Source of the DNA: Haliclona indistincta
Lineage: Eukaryota > Porifera > Demospongiae > Haplosclerida > Chalinidae
NCBI GenBank assembly: GCA_964017065.1
Contig: OZ024785.1
Location: 14,511,100 to 14,575,099, forward strand
Length of the DNA: 64,000 nt
Direction: 5' to 3'
The notes below the pieces were generated by a model. That model was not told the DNA's origin. It searched no databases and was given only the letters and a program-made list of their open reading frames with translations. Numbering within the stretch: the stretch's first letter is position 1; every line of letters starts with the position of its first letter. Below, one piece after another: positions 35,591 through 47,500 of the stretch. A program made the position numbers and the translations under genes.

Positions 35591-37392
35591 TGTAATGTAT
35601 TTACAAGAACCTTGTGTGCATCATAGACTTACTGCCGTCACATTGTCTTATGCTTGTATTTCATTGTTCACTGTCATAATATAAATACTCATGCCCTAAC
35701 AAAACAATCAGACTTTGATACACTGTCTTTGTCAATGACCTGCGTTCTCGATACTTAACATTGGCGACAAGGATGGGATACTTGGGCAATATAGCCGAGT
35801 TTCGTTCAGACGAAGTTCTTCAAGCCTCGTTCTGTTCCTCTGGCTATTAAACCTGCTATTGATAAGGAGCTAGACAGACTGGAAGCTGAGGGCATTCTGA
35901 AGAAGGTACCAACTAGTGACTGGGCTGCGCCGATTGTGACTGTCCCTAAGAAGGATGGCAAGTTTAGAATTTGCGGTGACTTTAAAGTAACTGTTAATCC
36001 AGTACTTAATATTGAGCACTATCCTCTCCCCAAGCCCCAGGACCTGTTTGCATCTCTGGCTGGAGGACAGAAGTTCTCGAAATTGGACCTAAATCAAGCG
36101 TACCTGCAGATTCCGCTAGAGGAAGAGAGTCAGAAATATGTCACTGTGAATACTCATCGTGGTCTCTATAGGTATACCCGTCTACCATTTGGTATCTCCA
36201 CAGCACCAGCAGTGTTTCAGAAGGCAATGGACACGATGCTTCAAGGCCTTTCTGGTGTTGTTTGCTATTTGGATGACATTTTAGTCACAGGAGAAGATGA
36301 TGAGAGCCACTTACGGAATTTGCAGCGTGTTCTGGAGCGCATTCAGTCAGAAGGGTTGAGACTCAAAAAGTCTAAGTGTTCGTTCCTGCAGTCAAGTGTA
36401 TTCAACACTTGACTGCAGGAACGAACACTGCAGGAACGAACACCTGGGTCATCGCGTCGATGCTGAGGGGTTACATCCTACTACAGACAAACTTAATGCT
36501 GTGCTAGATGCTCCTGTACCTAAGAATGTTCGAGAACTTAGGTCGTTTCTGGGTCTACTCAACTATTACTCCAGTTTTATACCTAACCTCTCGTCTCTTC
36601 TTCATCCACTCAATAGGTTGTTGTCTAAAGACAGCAAGTGGAAGTGGACTTCGGAGTGTGACTCAGTATTTCAAGCAGCCAAGAAGAGCTTAACTTCATC
36701 AAGTGTTTTGGTGCACTACAATCCAGATCTTCCGCTCCGTGTGGCTGCTGATGCGTCATCTCATGGACTGGGTGCTGTTCTATCCCATGTTATGCCTGAT
36801 CTCTCAGAGCGCCCTATTGCTTATGCATCCCGTTCTCTTTCCACTACAGAAAAAAAATATGCACAAGTGGAAAAAGAAGCCCTGGCTCTGATCTATGCTG
36901 TGAAGAAGTTTCATCAGTACCTCTATGGTAGAGCTTTTACTCTCTTTACGGATCATAAGCCATTGTTGGTCATTCTCGGACCTAAGAAGGGAATTCCCTC
37001 TCTAGCAGCAGCTCGTCTTCAACGCTGGGCTGTACTACTTTCAGCCTATTCATATCAGATTGAGTACAAGTCATCTGATAAGCATGGGAACGCTGATGCA
37101 TTGTCTAGACTACCATTGCCAAATTGTCCATCTGACCTGCCGGATGCAGCAACCTGTTTTAATATTGGTCAGATACATGCATTGCCAGACACTATTACTG
37201 CTGATATGATCCAGTCTACCACTCGTACAGATCCTATTTTGTCTAAAGTGCTGCTGTTTTCAAGAATAGGATGGCCGACAGAAGTTGCTGATAATCTCAA
37301 GCCTTTCTTCACTCGTCGATCAGAGCTGACTATCGAAGGAGGGTGCTTATTGTGGGGAACAAGGGTCATCATTCCTCAACGCTTGAGAGAGC
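35591..37392 (+). mobile_element. Ty3/Gypsy remnant: LTR, primer site, RT-RNaseH, gag deleted
   Basis: A 170-bp LTR (35591-35760, TG...CA) begins exactly where the segmental duplication breaks off. TTGGCGACAAGGATGG follows at 35761, a typical Gypsy primer-site region. Gag and protease are missing: within about 70 bp the sequence jumps to the connection before reverse transcriptase. The right end is cut in early integrase by a TIR element. No 3' LTR was found. Confidence 0.8.
35827..37392 (+). pseudogene. Gypsy pol fragment: reverse transcriptase, RNase H, start of integrase
   Basis: The frame can be followed from LAIKPAIDKELDRLE before the start usually assigned to RT. RT motifs include LDLNQAYLQIPL, LPFGISTAPAVFQ and the catalytic YLDD in VCYLDDILVTG. 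The frame is broken near 36396-36440 by an inverted duplication. It then resumes with LGHRVDAEGLHP, the RNase H core ADASSHGLGAVL, EKEALALIYAV and FTDHKPL, and the connection KSSDKHGNADALSR. It ends in the N-terminal integrase region (VIIPQRLRERV) where the next element inserted. This Gypsy lineage differs from the intact element at 49-53 kb, which has MMDD. Confidence 0.88.
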
Positions 37393-38552
37393 GGGTATCA
37401 GAATTCGCTGGACTGGACCGACTGGAATGGACTACTGGAATGGACCACTGGAGTGGACTACTGGACCCATTTTACGTGTTGCTACTACTTTTGCGCATGC
37501 CCAGAGTCCACTCTATCTAATGCCTAACAGTGGATTATGCGTGTATTCCTGTTGTACATGTTGTTTTATCAATTGAACACAATGAGAGTAATAATAGACA
37601 GTAGCACAGTACGAGATAAGTCATGCACTGAAGCCCATGTTATTGACTAGATGATCTGTGTGAACAGGCAGCAACTGTGCAGCTTCCGTGGGCGGTATTT
37701 TCAACATCTTTCCTTGAAAGTATGGGCACTTTGCTAGAATGCAAGGAATGTTACAGTGGTAGTAACAGTTCCCATATTTTGACTGTGGTGTAGCCGATCC
37801 CGTAGGGAAGTATTCGCGCCACTCTTTGTGTTTAACACAAATATCACTTGGAGGACTGGACGGTTTTGGGTACTTTTTCCTGCATCCATGCATAGCTGCA
37901 TTCATCACTATCATCTGAAAAAAATGATTCCGATTTCATTGGAGTTCCTATTATACCAAACAAAGTTTTACTCATGCATCTGAACAGGCAGTAAGTATAC
38001 CTACCTTGTAAACTAAAATCATTACATGACTCTCGCGCGCGATCGGCATGCCCTCTCTGAATCTCCTGAAACAAAAAATCATTGTAGCTTGTACACTTAC
38101 TAGTTACTATAGGCACTTACCACTCATGTAGTAAGTGTCAGTGATCATACAATCTTCTTCTTCACAAATCGAGTCAGCACTTTCCTTGTCACAGCAAAGC
38201 CTACGGTGAGTCAACAAGCATCCTGGATGTCCAGTTCGTATTGACAACAAATAAACAAGCTATACCTATACCTCACCTATACTTCGATCCTCCCTGTAGT
38301 ATCTTCACGGGACTCTTACTGCAGTCATCGATCACTATTGGATCAGCAAAAACGCTTTGTTCTGCCGTACTCCACCTCGCGAGCAAGAAAGAAGCGCTGT
38401 TTTCTCCAGCTAACTGTATAGCATAATAGCATGTGGTTATCGACCATGCGCAAAATGATAACGTGAACGCCGCTACCGCTCCAGTGGTCCATTCCAGTGG
38501 TCCATTCCAGTAGTCCATTCCAGTCGCTCCAGTCCAGCGAATTCTGATACCC
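37393..38552. mobile_element. TIR element with minisatellite-like ends, 1.16 kb
   Basis: Left end GGGTATCAGAATTCGCTGG (37393) and right end CCAGCGAATTCTGATACCC (ending 38552) are exact inverted copies. Both continue inward as tandem runs of an ACTGGAATGGAC-type 12-15-bp unit (to about 37466 and from about 38466). No clear target duplication is visible. The interior carries Cys-rich coding sequence on the minus strand. It interrupts the Gypsy integrase, and no integrase resumes on the other side. Confidence 0.7.
37621..37914 (-). CDS. Cys-rich exon-like frame inside the TIR element
   Basis: An acceptor (TTTTTTTCAG) sits just upstream of an open frame that includes GCRKKYPKPSSPPSDICV, CVKHKEWREYF, SATPQSKYGNCYYHCNIPC and FQGKMLKIPP, ending in a normal stop. 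This Cys/His/Trp pattern looks like a conserved domain tail. I believe similar tails occur in cnidarian and sponge transposon-associated proteins, but cannot name the family. Further exon-like pieces on the same strand lie at about 37992-38065 (EIQRGHADRARESC) and 38122-38250 (RTGHPGCLLTHRRLCC), but their phases do not join cleanly. It may be a captured or decaying gene. Confidence 0.45.
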   Translation of the reverse strand: MIVMNAAMHGCRKKYPKPSSPPSDICVKHKEWREYFPTGSATPQSKYGNCYYHCNIPCILAKCPYFQGKMLKIPPTEAAQLLPVHTDHLVNNMGFSA

Positions 38553-38775
38553 TTGCGATTGCTGTACAGAAATCCTGTATACATGCATCTGCTGTTGCTG
38601 TGTTTGAGGAATGGTGGATAGTTGTTTTTGTGATAAATAGTGTCGTTCCACCGAGGCATCTGCACCTTAGGTGCTTCATATTATTATTATTACTAGTACA
38701 TTCATAGAATGCAGGGGCGAGCCTGAGCTGATTTTTGTACAGTTTGAATAGCATAATAAAATTAATAATAAAGCA

Positions 38776-39237
38776 TCAGCAATATCTTTCTACAGACCTA
38801 TTTTCACGCTCATTTACTCTCATGTTCAATAGTCTGGTGTCCCTTTGTTCTGCACTTTCTACAGACCTATTTTCACGCTCATTTACTCTCATGTTCAATA
38901 GCCTGGTGTCCCTTTGTTCTGCACTTTCTACAGACCTAGCTACTCGCGCACGCACTCTCTTTTTCTGTAGCTTGACAGCGCGCTCTTCTGTAGCTGTATC
39001 ACCTAGTGTTTGCTCTGTTGTAGCTGCTATCTTCCGTCTCTGTCGGTAGTTCCTTTGGTATTCCCTTTGTCGTTCCAGGCGTCTCTCTCGTTGATCGGGC
39101 GACTCTTCTGCTCGTCGTCGTTTTCTGGCAATCCTCTGGTCTTGTAAAAGTTGACTCGGGTGTTGTTCAGGTGTCTCCAATGTTGGTCGCTGTGCTGTCC
39201 TCAGTTGTTGAGCAGTAAAGGTTCTTTCGTCAGACAT
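38776..39237 (-). CDS. Arg/Glu-rich coiled-coil protein with a duplicated 23-residue repeat, transposon-associated
   Basis: The frame starts MSDERTFTAQQ and is highly charged. It contains ERRLERQREYQRNYRQRR and two identical-looking copies of a 23-residue unit built on ESAEQRDTRLLNMRVNEREN (tandem 69-bp repeat at about 38792-38929). Such 'EQRxxRL' repeats are common in proteins encoded by animal transposons. It is transcribed away from the transposase gene that starts 131 bp to the right, so 39238-39368 may be a shared divergent promoter. It could be an accessory ORF of the same transposon or a remnant of another. Function unknown. Confidence 0.5.
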   Translation of the reverse strand: MSDERTFTAQQLRTAQRPTLETPEQHPSQLLQDQRIARKRRRAEESPDQRERRLERQREYQRNYRQRRKIAATTEQTLGDTATEERAVKLQKKRVRARVARSVESAEQRDTRLLNMRVNERENRSVESAEQRDTRLLNMRVNERENRSVERYC

Positions 39238-39368
39238 GATAATATCAATTTTTGAATAATATTATTTTTACGCACCACGTGAATATTACGTCATAATAGG
39301 CGTGTTCTCGGGAACATTGGAGAACTAACGCTACCCCCGGCCACATATATAGATACGTTCCCCGCGAC

Positions 39369-42304
39369 GTGGGACCTACATCACGATCAATGTGGGGCTC
39401 GCTCAGGCTCGCCCCAATTGATACTATGATACTACAGGCAGTGTCTGATAATGGTGCCTGTGGAAGAAAACGTCCATTGTACGCAAGAGCTGACAGATCT
39501 CACTACAGCAGCAGCTCCAAGAGAAAGGCACATTCTGTTGCAGCAGCCCAGGCTCGGTGGAACAAGCAAGATACTTCAGCACAAAGTGCAAATCGTACTG
39601 CCGTGACGTCGACACAGAAGAGCGTTGTAGCTGCTCCATCTGTACCAGCCCACAGACAGCAGCAGGAGAATGTTGTGACTCCACAGTGCACTATTGATGG
39701 GTGTCGCATACTAAATATCCAAGCACTCTCTGAAGCAATTCATGTGCTCACAACACACAGTACAAGCTGCGGTGGGTCTTGCATCATCGAGGGAGAGACA
39801 CGGAGTGGACTAGCTTCTATCTTTCATGCTACATGCACCAAGTGCCACAAAAAATTTCCCATCAAATCATCAGAAAGAATTACACCAGGTGGGAAAAAAG
39901 CAATGTGGTCAGTCAATGTCGCTGCTGTTCTGGCTCAGATGGCAACAGGAGGAGGAGTAACAAGACTGAACAGCACCCTTTCATTTCTTGAGGTTCCAGG
40001 CATGCAGAAGAGAATGTTTTCAGTTACCGAACAGTTTCTCAGAGAAGCAATGCAGCAACAGCTCTTTGAAGCCATGGCACAAGTTGGGGTCGAGGAAAAG
40101 CAGCATGCTGTAGATACTGGTGACTACCATCAAGGAGTTCCAGCTGTGTCGGTGGTTGCTGATGGTGGATGGTCCAAGAGAACACACAAGCACTCCTACA
40201 ATGCCAAAAGTGGTGTTGCCGTGATCTTTGGCGTGCACACGAAAAAGTTGCTATTTTTGGGAGTGCGCAACAAGTATTGCTCTATCTGTGCCATTGCCGA
40301 GAAGAGGCGTCAAGAAGTTCCAAACCACAAGTGTTACAAAAATTGGGACAAGTCATCCACTTCCATGGAAAGTGACATTGTGGCTGAAGGCTTTCGCCTC
40401 TCTGAACAGCACCATGGTGTACGCTACATGCGAGTGACAGCAGATGGAGATAGTTCACTGATGTTGACGCTGATTCAATCAGTTCCATATGGTCCTTTCA
40501 TTCAGAAAGTGGAATGCGCCAATCACGCCTGCAAATGCTATCGCAGTCGATTAGAAGCTCTTGCAAAAGATCACCCCGAGTTCCGTGGAAAGGGTGGGTT
40601 GACTAAGCGAGCAATACAGCGGCTGACAATAGGGGCACGGATAGCCATTAGAATGCATAGCAGTACAGGTAATATACAACAGCTAAGGGAAGATCTTCGA
40701 AATGGACCAAGACACGTCTTTGGAGATCATTCACGCTGTAATCCGGACTTCTGCAAACATGTTCCTAACAGCTCTCCTGAGAATGTGTGTACCCCTGAAC
40801 CAGATGATGGTTTATCCACTACTGAAGAGCAACACAGCTTTCAGACTTTTGCCGAACAGATAGACGATATCATCGCTCAAGAAATAGCTGATACGCCTAC
40901 AACTCACGACGAAGCTGATGCACAGACTGGCCAAAGCACAGATATCATGGGCTCTCTTCCTACCGGACTTTTTCCAAAAGTCATGGAATGTGGCGACCGT
41001 TTGGTGATGATGGCTCCTCAATTGATTAGCAACCAGACCAGCAATCTGGCGGAATGTTTTATGTCGATAAGGTGCTGTTTCGATGGAGGAAAGCAGTACA
41101 ACAGGATACAAAAGGGATCGTTCCAGTACAGGTGTTGTGCTGCTGGACTAAGAGTCCAAAATGGATGTCAGTGGCCAGTAAGCTTCTGGAAGGAGACAAC
41201 AGGAGAAGAATCAGGACAGGTAAACCTTATGCAATATACACTTACAATTTACATGTACATGCAAAAATACTATTATTATAGTGAGTGTATTATACTTACC
41301 AATTATGAATACAGGTACTTCAAAGCCATGTAACAAAACAGCAAAGAGAACTGGAAAAAGACCGTGTTCGGAAAAAGTCCACAGAGTACAGTTCTCAGAG
41401 GAAGGCAGCACGGTACTCCACTACCACGACAACAGATCACCACTATGGTCCTAACTCACAACAACCCGATGTCACTCAAGCTGATTTGACAAGGCTCTGC
41501 GAAGAGTATTTTGAGAGAGAGGTAGCGGTGACTCAGAACCAAGCAACTGACATAGAAAGAGATACCCGAGGACAAGCAGAAGTAGGTCTCTGGTTCTATC
41601 ACCGCAGAATCAGGATCACGGCATCTAATTTCGGACGAGTTGCCAAGCGTCGAGCAACAACACCAGTCTTGAATCTCGTAAAGTCGCTGCTTTACACTAA
41701 GCATGTGGAAACCAAGGAGATACGCTGGGGTAAAACCCATGAGAAAGATGCCAGGTCAGCCTACATTAGCTACCTTAAGAAAGAAGGTCACCTCAATGCT
41801 GAGGTGGTTGACTCTGGTCTAGTGGTGGATGTGGAGAATCCCTGTTTAGGATGCAGCCCTGATGCCATCGTCAACATCTCAAGCGCAGGCATAGCAGAAT
41901 TCAAGTGTCCATACACGGCACAAGCCATGACTCCTGAAGAAGCAGCAACAGCAGCAAAGCCGGGGAGTTTCTGTTCGTCGCTGTCAAGTTCAGGAGCTCT
42001 AAAGCTCAAAGCGAACCACAGTTACTACTACCAGGTCCAGGGAACGCTTGCAATCACGAAGAGGCAGTGGTGTGACTTCGTAATCTGGACTCCTAAAGGA
42101 ATATCAGTAGAGCGCATCACTGCCGACTCACAGTTCTGGGGAATCGCCAAGCCAAAGATAGTGGCTTTCTACAAGAAAGCTGTCCTTCCGGAATTAGCTC
42201 TGCCGCGCTTCACCAGTGGACAAGCGATCAGAGAACCGCCACACCCCGAGTCACAGAAAGAACACGATGCTGCACAACCGGTACCGGAAGCTAGCACCAG
42301 TTAA
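39369..42304 (+). CDS. Mutator-like transposase fused to YqaJ exonuclease (two exons)
   Basis: Exons 39369-41219 and 41315-42304 join in phase across a 95-bp GT-AG intron, giving 946 codons. The first half (residues about 100-600) matches the animal Mutator-like transposase type. It has an early C-x2-C (THATCTKCHKKF region), the acidic core VVADGGW (D265), a CSIC zinc pair at 304-307, TADGDSS (D359/D361) and ECANHACKC. The second exon begins with a basic helix, then a YqaJ/lambda-exonuclease-type nuclease: the entry motif WFYHRRIRITASNFGR, GCSPDAI with D800, and the E-x-K pair E812/K814 in AEFKCPY. YqaJ enzymes degrade or process DNA ends, so the fusion suggests end processing coupled to transposition (inference). 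The frame is intact. The element's terminal repeats were not found. Confidence 0.82.
41220..41314 (+). other. Intron of the transposase-YqaJ gene
   Basis: Donor CAG/GTAAAC and acceptor AATACAG flank 95 bp of AT-rich sequence with in-frame stops. Both flanking codons are in phase 0, and the join separates the transposase from the nuclease. Confidence 0.75.
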
Positions 42305-44594
42305 TTAATAATAATTATTTTTATTTATTAACTAAAGTAAACTAGAATGATGATGGCTAGGACAATAAAAATACACAACCTATTATGACGTCTCGTTTCC
42401 ACATTCTTAGCTATTTTTAGATAGTATTCGGCTGTGACCTTTAGCTCCGCCCCCTCTGTAAAACTATGCATTCATTTCGCCCAAGTCGGTCCCTTCGCTC
42501 AGTAGCGCTCTGGAGAAGGTTCCTGATCGTGCCCACTAACTGGTTACTGGCCCCACGAGCTGAATATCTGGTAATCCATGCATAGTTCTGAAGCTGACAG
42601 CCAGGCAAAGCTCCACAACGATTATTTCTCCTGTAAAACGAAGCTCGTGAAAATGAGACGTCACAGAAGGCCAGTCACCTTGGAAGAGGCGAACAGCGCA
42701 CTAAATGCTGTTCTTTACATTCTAGACTTTCTATTTATATAGTAGATACTTACTTTAATACGCAGCTAAAGTTTGATAACTCTTTCATGCATAAGAATTT
42801 AATAAACAAAGAAAGAAAAAAAAAAATCCAAAATTAATGATATTCATACGCACCCGCCACCTTAAGTACCAATCAGTTGTACCAGTGGAATTTAAATTAC
42901 GTCACATTTTCACGTGTTAATTAGTAACAAAATGGCGGCAGTCAGTGTGCTGTTTTCTTTATCGATCTAGCTCACAAAATCGGCGGAAGAAGCAACCTTC
43001 GGTCAGCTTAAAAATTAAACTATGACATCTTATTCAAGCGCCAATGAAAGCAGGCAAAGCATAGACACTTTCTGTACCGTGTTTACAACCTAAGTTACAA
43101 AGTCGAGCGTACAAGCCAGCTCTAGCATTCTTACTTACAACCATTACGTTCAGTAGCTCGTTCGTGACATTTGCATGGTCACAACAGGTGTACAGCGCGT
43201 TTACTGCAGCCAATACGGCGTGATTTCTAGGCGAACGTTCGTAGCTTATGAATATTCATTATTTATTGATTCTGCCGTGCGTTTCTGCAATCTGATTGGA
43301 CCTCAAGAATCCCTGCGCTGTGGTACAGGTACTGTATGCTGAAGCGACCAGACCCTTTCCTCTTAATGCGAAAGGGGCGGGTCTCCAGACTAAGTATTTT
43401 GGTGACAACGTTTAAGCTTTAGCATCAGTTCCATTTGACACGGCATCTGTAAAACAGCAATAGTTACACTAGATTCACACATCAGTAACCTGTTCCCTTG
43501 CCTATAAGCAACTGAGCAAGCTCTGCTGAAAGAACACGCCAAATCCCTCCACCACGTTGCGTGCAAGATGGCGGACGAGTACGTTTTGGCGCCAATCAGC
43601 TGACCAATGGGATCAATTCGCGCGGAATGTTTAGCGCGTAATTAACTTTTGCATTATAATGTTGATTACAGTGGTATAATAACTTATTTTATGCAGCTAA
43701 GCTTGAATCTGGCACCTGTCACAAGGCATCTGTGTGCATGCTTGTTGTCCGACACTATTAAAAATAGCCTCAATTTAAAAATCAACTTCACAGGTGAAGA
43801 GAATCAACAACATAATGTATCAATGGAACACATTCATTGACTGAGTCTGTCCGTAGTGATTTAGGTAGACAATGTTTCAAAGTTGGTCTCTTCAGTCAAC
43901 ATTGCATAGAATCAGTCAACAATCAGTTTGTTGTTTTCAATGCCGTCAGAATTGACATAGCTGCACCTCGATCAAGGACTAGTTGGGTGATCTAGAAAAA
44001 GTGAAAACACTAGTTAAGCCAGTATAATAATTCTAGTAGTTACAGGTGTGTAAACAATGTTAAATATTATTGTGGTAGTTAGTTGACAAAAATGACGTGC
44101 TTATGGAGGACAAATCTACACTAAATGATGAACCAAGGCAGAACCATATAACAGATCGAGATTCAATAACTAGCTAGTATAGAGCAAAAGGAATCCTGGT
44201 GATAGGCATAGCTAGAGTATAGGTACTGAAGGACACGCACTTAACTTTGAGTCACTTTTCAGTATGAAAGCATGTACAGGCCATAGGGATTTAGTGATAA
44301 TAAAAACTGAAATACCACTAGTGATCGAGTGAATGTGCATGACGAGAGAGACAGAGGGAGAGAGAGAGAGATCAGGAGAGACAAATAATGGTGAGATAAA
44401 AAAGATAGGAGAGATTTATACCAGATTCTTACAGATCTAGAGGCTATTTATGCAACATACCTTCCAACTACTTCTGTACTACAGAAAATAACGTACAGCT
44501 CGTAATAATATGCTGCTCATCATAGCCTTATCAATAACAGCTAACGATCGTAGTAGCGCTATCGCTGGCCTGCCCTGCACACTCGCCTCCACTG
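42305..44594. other. Intergenic stretch between the transposase gene and the foldback element
   Basis: No gene is supported. A GAGA microsatellite occupies about 44345-44375. GC-richer patches near 42430-42560 and 43500-43640 look promoter-like but carry no identifiable motif. Terminal repeats of the transposase element should lie here or beyond, but I could not recognise them. Confidence 0.45.
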
Positions 44595-47500
44595 GAGGTA
44601 TTATAACAGTCAAAAAACGCACAAGGACCCGACCTAAGGACCCGCGATCTTTAACCCGTCCGCCCATTTGCCATCGCGATCGCGCAACGCAGCGAGTTCT
44701 CGTCTTCCCTTCTACTACTCAGTTCACCTTGTTACTTGATGTAATGTTACTGTACTACTCTGGCAGTATATACTGACTCTATTCTTGCACTCAGAATAGT
44801 TAGATCTATTTAAAGCATGCTGGTGATGTGTTACCAGCACTGTGATTACAGCAGCAATCCAGGTATTGTATTCGATAAGGACCCACACTTGTAACTTGAT
44901 GTAGAAATAAGCTAATCTCACTGGGCTGGTCTGGCAGTCTCTACTAGTTCTATTCTTGCTGTCTGAAAAGTTAGACCTATTTTAAGCATGCTGGTGATGT
45001 GTTACCAGCACTGTGATTACAGCAGCAATCATAGGTATTGTATTCGCTAAGGACCCACACTTGTAACTTGATGTAGAAATAAGCTAATCTCACTGGGCTT
45101 CTCTGGCAGTCTCTACTAATTCTATTGTTGCTGTTTGAAAAGTTAGACCTTTTTTAAGCATGCTGGTGTTGTGTTACCAGCACTGTGATCACAGCAGCAA
45201 TCATAGGTATTGTATTCGATAAGGACCCACACTTGTAACTTGATGTAGGAATAAGATAATTTCACTAGACTGCTCTGGCAGTCTCTACTAACTCTAGTCT
45301 TGCTGTGTGAAAAGTTAGATCCTTTTAAAGCATGCAGGTGATGTGTTACCAGCACTGTGATTACAGCAGCAATCATAGGTATTGTATTCGATAAGGACCC
45401 ACACTTGTAACTTGATCTAGGAATACGCTAATGTCACTGGGCTGCTCTGGTAGTCTCTACTAACTCTATTCTTGCTGTCTGAAAGGTTAGATCTTTTTAA
45501 AGCATGCTGGTGATGTATTACCAGCACTGTGATAACCGCAACAATCATAGGTAATGCATTCGATAAGGACCCACACTTGTAACTTGATGTAGGAATAAGC
45601 TAATATCACTGGACTGCTCTGGCAGTCTCTACTAACTCTATTCTTGCTGTGTGAAAAGTTAGATCTGTTTAAAGCATGCTGGTGATGTGTTACCAGCACT
45701 GTGATTGCAGTAGCAATCATAGGTATTGAATTCGATAAGGACCCACACTTGTAACTTGATGTAGGAATAAGATAATTTGCTCTGGCAGTCTCTACTAACT
45801 CTAGTCTTGCTGTGTGAAAAGTTCTATCCTTTTAAAGCATGCTGGTGATGTGTTACCAGCACTGTGATTGCAGTAGCAATCATACATGTAGGTATTGTAT
45901 TCGATGAGGACCCACACTTGTACCTTGATGTAGGAATAAGATATTTTCAGTAGACTGCTCTGGCAGTCTCTACTAACTCTAGTCTGCTGTGTGAAAAGTT
46001 AGATCCTATTAAAGCACGCTGGTGATGTGTTACCAGCACTGTGATTGCAGTAGCAATCCTGGTATTGTATTCGATAACGACCCACACTTGTAACTTGATG
46101 TAGAAATAAGCTAATCTCACTGGGCTTCTCTGGCAGTCTCTACTAATTCTATTCTTGCTGTTTGAAAAGTTAGACCTATTTTAAGCATGCTGGTCATGTG
46201 TTACCAGCACTGTTATTGCAGCAGCAATCATAGGTATTGTATTCGATAAGGACCCACACTTGTAACTTGATCTAACAATAAGATAATGTCACTGGGCTGC
46301 TCTGGCAGTCTCTACTAACTCTATTCTTGCTGTGTGAAAAGTTGCATCTGTTTAAAGCATGCTGGTGATGTGTTACCAGCACTGTGATTGCATTAGCAAC
46401 CATAGGTATTGCATTCGATAAGGACCCACACTTGTAACTTGATGTAGGAATTAGATAATTTCACTAGACTGCTCTGGCAGTCTCTACTAACTCTAGTCTT
46501 GCTGTGTGAAAAGTTTGATCTTTTAAAGCTTGCTGGTGATGTGTTACCAGCACTGTGATTGCATTAGCAATCCAGGTATTGTATTCGATAAGGACCCACA
46601 TTTGTAACTTGATGTAGAAATAAGCTAATGTCGGCTACTGTAATCACAGTGCAGGTAACACATCACCAACACGCTCTAAACAGATCTAACCATTCTGAGT
46701 GCAAGAATAGAGTTAGTAGAGACTACCAGAGTAGTACAGTGAGATTAGCTTATTTCTACATCAAGTAACAAGTGTGGGTCCTTATCGAATACAATACCTG
46801 GATTGCTACTGCAATGACAGTGCTGGTAACACATCACCAACTTGCTTAAAAATGGTCTAACTTTTCTGACAGCAAGAATAGAATTAGTGGAGACTGCCAG
46901 AGCAGCCCAGTGAGATTAGCTTTTTTCTACATCAAGTTACAAATGTGGGTCCTTATCGAATACAATACCTGGATTGCTACTGCCATCACAGTGCTGGTAA
47001 CACATCACCAGCATGCTTTAAAAGGATCTATCTTTTCACACAGCAAGACTAGAGTTAGTAGAGACTGCCAGAGCAGTCTAGTGATATTATCTTATCCCTA
47101 CATCAAGTTACAAGTGTGGGTCCTTATCGAATACATTACTTATGATTGTTGCGGTTATCATAGTGCTGGTAACACATCACCAGCATGCTTTAAAAGACCT
47201 AACCTTTAAGACAGCAAGAATAGAGTTATTAGAGACTGCCAGAGCAGTCTATAGTGACATTAGCTTATTCCTACATCAAGTTACAAGTGTGGGTCCTTAT
47301 CGAATACAATACCTGGATTGCTACTGCAATCATCGTGCTGGTAACACATCACCAGCATGCTTTAAAGTGATCTAACCTTTCAGACAGCAAGAATAGAGTT
47401 GGTAGAGACTGCCAGAGCAGTCTAGTGAAATTATCTTATTCCTACATCAAGTTACAAGTGTGGGTTCTTATCGAATACAATACCTATGATTGCTGCTGTA

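Noticed and set aside
44860..46632. CRISPR-like array of regular repeats
   Set aside because: Units of about 172 bp without short unique spacers in a eukaryotic setting; the structure is a tandem array within foldback arms.
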